Notes under the pieces: generated by a model
Database searches by the model: none
Told to the model about the DNA's origin: nothing
Seen by the model: the letters and a program-made list of their open reading frames with translations, nothing else
Made by a program: the position numbers and the translations under genes
Source of the DNA: an uncultured Fusibacter sp.
GTDB taxonomy: Bacteria > Bacillota > Clostridia > Peptostreptococcales > Acidaminobacteraceae
Reading direction: 5' to 3'
DNA: 6,640 nt
NCBI GenBank assembly: GCA_937958285.1
Contig: CALFXQ010000414.1
Span: forward strand, 1-6,640
Shown: positions 4,837-6,640 of the stretch, in pieces
How the letters are laid out: every line of letters starts with the position of its first letter
Numbering within the stretch: position 1 is the stretch's first letter

Positions 4837-6451
4837 AGAATGGATTTGGCATTGATTTTGGCGGATAAAATGACTCTTTTACAGTGCGCGGGCTCACCCA
4901 TCGCAACAGGTTTAAAGCGCTACCCGCCTTGTCGTTTGTACCCGAGGCGCGTGCACCACCAAAGGGTTGTTGTCCTACAACTGCACCGGTGGGCTTGTCG
5001 TTTATATAAAAATTACCAGCAGAATGCACCAATCGCTTCTGTAAATGTTCAATAGCATATCGATCTTGAGCAAAAATTGCGCCAGTTAATGCGTAAGGGC
5101 TCGTTTCGTCTACAATTTGAAGCGTTTGTTCTATTTGATCATCTTCGTAAACATACAATGTCAATACTGGCCCGAAAATTTCTTCGCACATGGTCAGCGA
5201 TTTAGGGTTTTTTGTAAGCAACACAGTGGGATTAATAAAGTAACCAATGCGATCATCGTACGTACCGCCGATTAGTATGGTCACATCTGGGTCGTGCTTA
5301 GCGTGTTCGATATAGTCGGTAATTCTCTGAAAGGCCCTCTTGTCAATCACTGCATTTACGTGGTTTTCAAAGTCCTTAACATCTCCAACCTTAAGGGCTT
5401 TAGTAAGGGCGATAGTGCGCTCTATAACTTGTGGCGCTAAGCTGCTTGGTATGTATGCCCTAGAAGCAGCGGAACACTTCTGACCTTGATATTCGAAGGC
5501 GCCTGTTACAAGGGCAACCGACAGAGCTTCAACGTCAGCCGTTGGATGTGCAAATACAAAATCTTTGCCGCCTGTTTCGCCAACAAGTCGTGGGTAGCTC
5601 TTATAGTCGTTGATGGATTGCCCAACTCGCGACCAGATTTGATTAAAGACGCTCGTTGAGCCAGTGAAGTGAACACCGGCCAAATCTCTGTGTGCGAGGA
5701 TTTTATCTGTTATTGTTGCAGGATCAGCTGGCACAAAATTGATGACACCTGCGGGTAGCCCACTGTCGATAAGGGCGCGCATAACCAGATAGTTGGAGTA
5801 GATAGCAGTGGTGGCGGGCTTCCAAATAGCCACATTACCCATCATAGCAGGTGCAGTAGGCAAGTTGCCACCAATGGCAGTAAAGTTAAAGGGTGAGATT
5901 GCATAGACAAAACCCTCGAGTGGCCTGTATTCTGTTCTATTTAAGAGCCCAGCGCTGGATGCGGGTTGTTCTTTATAGATATCACTTGCAAAGTAGGCAT
6001 TAAATCTCAAGAAATCGATGAGTTCACATGCGGCGTCAATCTCTGCCTGGTATGCCCCTTTACTTTGACCTAGCATCGTCGCAGCATTTATAAGCATGCG
6101 TCTTTCGTTGGCAATTAACTCTGCAGCCTTTAGAAAAATAGATACCCGTTGCTGCCAGTGAAGGGATTGCCATTCATGGCGGGCGTCGAGGGCAGCTTTA
6201 ATGGCATCGTCAATTTCTCTTGGGCCTGCGAGATGGTAAGTTGCTAAAACGTGTTTGTGATTGTGGGGCATTACGATCTTGCCAATGTTATTGGTACGGA
6301 CCTCTTTGCCGCCAATAATCAATGGAATATCTGGTGTTTGCTGCGATAATGCTTCTAGCGCAGCTTCTAACTGCTTCCTGTCACTGGTGTCAGGGGCATA
6401 GCGCTTGACCACCTCGTTTATGGGTGGCTTCAATGAGAGTAAAAGATGCAT
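4835..6451 (-). CDS. L-glutamate gamma-semialdehyde (P5C) dehydrogenase, ALDH4A1-like
   Basis: This 538-residue NAD-dependent aldehyde dehydrogenase oxidises L-glutamate 5-semialdehyde (in equilibrium with 1-pyrroline-5-carboxylate) to glutamate, the last step of proline degradation. Landmarks are AAELIDFFRF-like residues at 140-150, SPFNFTAIGGN (186-196; Asn189), Lys211 in WKP, FTGST (262-266), catalytic Glu292 in GETGGK, catalytic Cys326 in GQKCSAASR, EEIFGPVL (423-430), and the substrate-binding tail NDKPTGAVVGQQPFGGARAS (484-503) followed by GTNDKAG. From memory, the last block is close to that of animal mitochondrial ALDH4A1, and the length fits that group. The start is ATG 6451-6449 because AAGGAG sits five bases before it. 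An in-frame GTG near 6535 would add 28 residues but has no RBS and would cover the hairpin leader. The protein has no signal peptide. No proline dehydrogenase is in the window. Transcription ends at the shared terminator. Confidence 0.92.
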   Translation of the reverse strand: MHLLLSLKPPINEVVKRYAPDTSDRKQLEAALEALSQQTPDIPLIIGGKEVRTNNIGKIVMPHNHKHVLATYHLAGPREIDDAIKAALDARHEWQSLHWQQRVSIFLKAAELIANERRMLINAATMLGQSKGAYQAEIDAACELIDFLRFNAYFASDIYKEQPASSAGLLNRTEYRPLEGFVYAISPFNFTAIGGNLPTAPAMMGNVAIWKPATTAIYSNYLVMRALIDSGLPAGVINFVPADPATITDKILAHRDLAGVHFTGSTSVFNQIWSRVGQSINDYKSYPRLVGETGGKDFVFAHPTADVEALSVALVTGAFEYQGQKCSAASRAYIPSSLAPQVIERTIALTKALKVGDVKDFENHVNAVIDKRAFQRITDYIEHAKHDPDVTILIGGTYDDRIGYFINPTVLLTKNPKSLTMCEEIFGPVLTLYVYEDDQIEQTLQIVDETSPYALTGAIFAQDRYAIEHLQKRLVHSAGNFYINDKPTGAVVGQQPFGGARASGTNDKAGSALNLLRWVSPRTVKESFYPPKSMPNPF

Positions 6452-6456
6452 ATGAT

Positions 6457-6462
6457 CTCCTT
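6457..6462 (-). promoter_or_regulatory. Ribosome binding site that decides the P5C dehydrogenase start
   Basis: AAGGAG on the minus strand (6462-6457) lies five bases before the ATG at 6451-6449. It places the start 28 codons inside the longest open frame. Confidence 0.85.
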
Positions 6463-6473
6463 TCCAATAGGGA

Positions 6474-6497
6474 GGCTCAACCATTTCTAGTTGAACC
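6474..6497 (-). other. Leader hairpin 2 of the P5C dehydrogenase mRNA, next to the RBS
   Basis: The minus-strand RNA can fold GGTTCAAC (6497-6490) with GTTGAGCC (6481-6474): eight pairs with one G-U and an eight-base loop. It lies 11 bases before the RBS. The distance is close enough to affect ribosome access, but the RBS itself is not in the stem and no T-run follows, so it is not a classical terminator. Confidence 0.5.
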
Positions 6498-6517
6498 CAG
6501 CGGTGAGGTGCCATGGT

Positions 6518-6540
6518 CATATATGTCTTATGCACATATG
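6518..6540 (-). other. Leader hairpin 1 of the P5C dehydrogenase mRNA
   Basis: CATATGTG (6540-6533) can pair with CATATATG (6525-6518) with one G-U and a seven-base loop. It is AT-rich and weaker than hairpin 2. The same DNA also holds two direct copies of AAGACATAT (6544-6536 and 6529-6521), so it could be a protein-binding site instead. Confidence 0.4.
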
Positions 6541-6582
6541 TCTTTAGGGACAGTCACTCGGAGTTGTAAGTGTTACTTCACT

Positions 6583-6611
6583 ATGATAGCGCAAATGTTA
6601 TTGGTTTTCAA
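6583..6611 (-). promoter_or_regulatory. Sigma-A-type promoter of the P5C dehydrogenase gene
   Basis: On the minus strand, TTGAAA (-35, 5 of 6) at 6611-6606 and TATCAT (-10, 5 of 6) at 6588-6583 are separated by 17 bases. Transcription would start near 6576, giving a leader of about 125 bases. The A/T tract just upstream (6620-6635) could act as an UP element. Confidence 0.6.
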
Positions 6612-6619
6612 TGATAATT

Positions 6620-6635
6620 AAAAAAAAAAAAAAAA
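6620..6635. repeat. 16-base poly-A/T homopolymer
   Basis: Sixteen consecutive A on the plus strand (T on the minus strand) lie about 10 bases upstream of the P5C dehydrogenase -35. On the minus strand it could be the T-tract of a terminator whose stem is beyond the window edge, an UP element, or both. Confidence 0.75.
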
Positions 6636-6640
6636 TCCAC

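Noticed and set aside
6452..6576. T-box or known amino-acid riboswitch in the leader
   Set aside because: No T-box core sequence, anti-terminator pairing or terminator T-run is present, and the leader is short for that class.
6424..6621. 65-codon plus-strand open frame over the P5C dehydrogenase leader
   Set aside because: It has no RBS, overlaps a real gene start and promoter on the other strand, and has no recognisable protein features.
1..6640. CRISPR array, tRNA or rRNA gene, insertion sequence or phage element
   Set aside because: No spaced direct repeats, cloverleaf-like sequence, transposase motif or terminal inverted repeats were found on either strand.

Overview
The window looks like a chromosomal stretch of a low-to-moderate GC Gram-positive bacterium (Firmicutes/Bacillota, clostridial or related). 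This rests on strong purine-rich ribosome binding sites (AGGAGG, AAGGAG), sigma-A-like promoters, intrinsic terminators with clear hairpins and T-tracts, and the gene families present: a Nox-type NADH oxidase, a YprB-like exonuclease and a split pair of Gate-domain proteins. The genus cannot be told from this window. No rRNA, tRNA, CRISPR array, insertion sequence or phage gene is visible. Coding density is high and no gene-free stretch exceeds 200 bases.

Layout from left to right. (1) Bases 1-383, minus strand: the N-terminal 127 codons of a flavin-dependent NADH oxidase (nox type), with its own extended -10 promoter and strong RBS; the rest lies beyond the window. (2) Bases 489-1451, minus strand: a DEDD-family RNase H-like exonuclease of the YprB type, ending in an intrinsic terminator whose loop holds the stop codon. 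(3) Bases 1452-1558: a compact divergent promoter region whose two -10 elements overlap. (4) Bases 1559-4801, plus strand: a tight four-gene operon of two small Gate (nucleoside-recognition) membrane proteins, an HD-GYP cyclic-di-GMP phosphodiesterase whose start lies inside the preceding gene, and a metal-dependent amidohydrolase of the imidazolonepropionase-related group. (5) Bases 4805-4836: a hairpin that can serve as terminator for both converging transcripts. (6) Bases 4835-6451, minus strand: an L-glutamate gamma-semialdehyde (P5C) dehydrogenase resembling the animal mitochondrial ALDH4A1 group, preceded by a roughly 125-base leader with two predicted hairpins and a sigma-A-like promoter just downstream of a 16-base A/T homopolymer.

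How the genes may work together. The P5C dehydrogenase carries out the last step of proline (and arginine/ornithine-derived) catabolism to glutamate and makes NADH. The NADH oxidase at the other end would reoxidise NADH with oxygen, but the two are far apart and separately transcribed, so a link is only plausible. The central operon joins a presumed membrane transport or gating pair to a second-messenger hydrolase and a cyclic-amide hydrolase. Its layout implies co-expression, but a common substrate cannot be read from the sequence. I see no convincing wholly new system. The most interesting items are this operon, the structured P5CDH leader and the overlapping divergent promoters.
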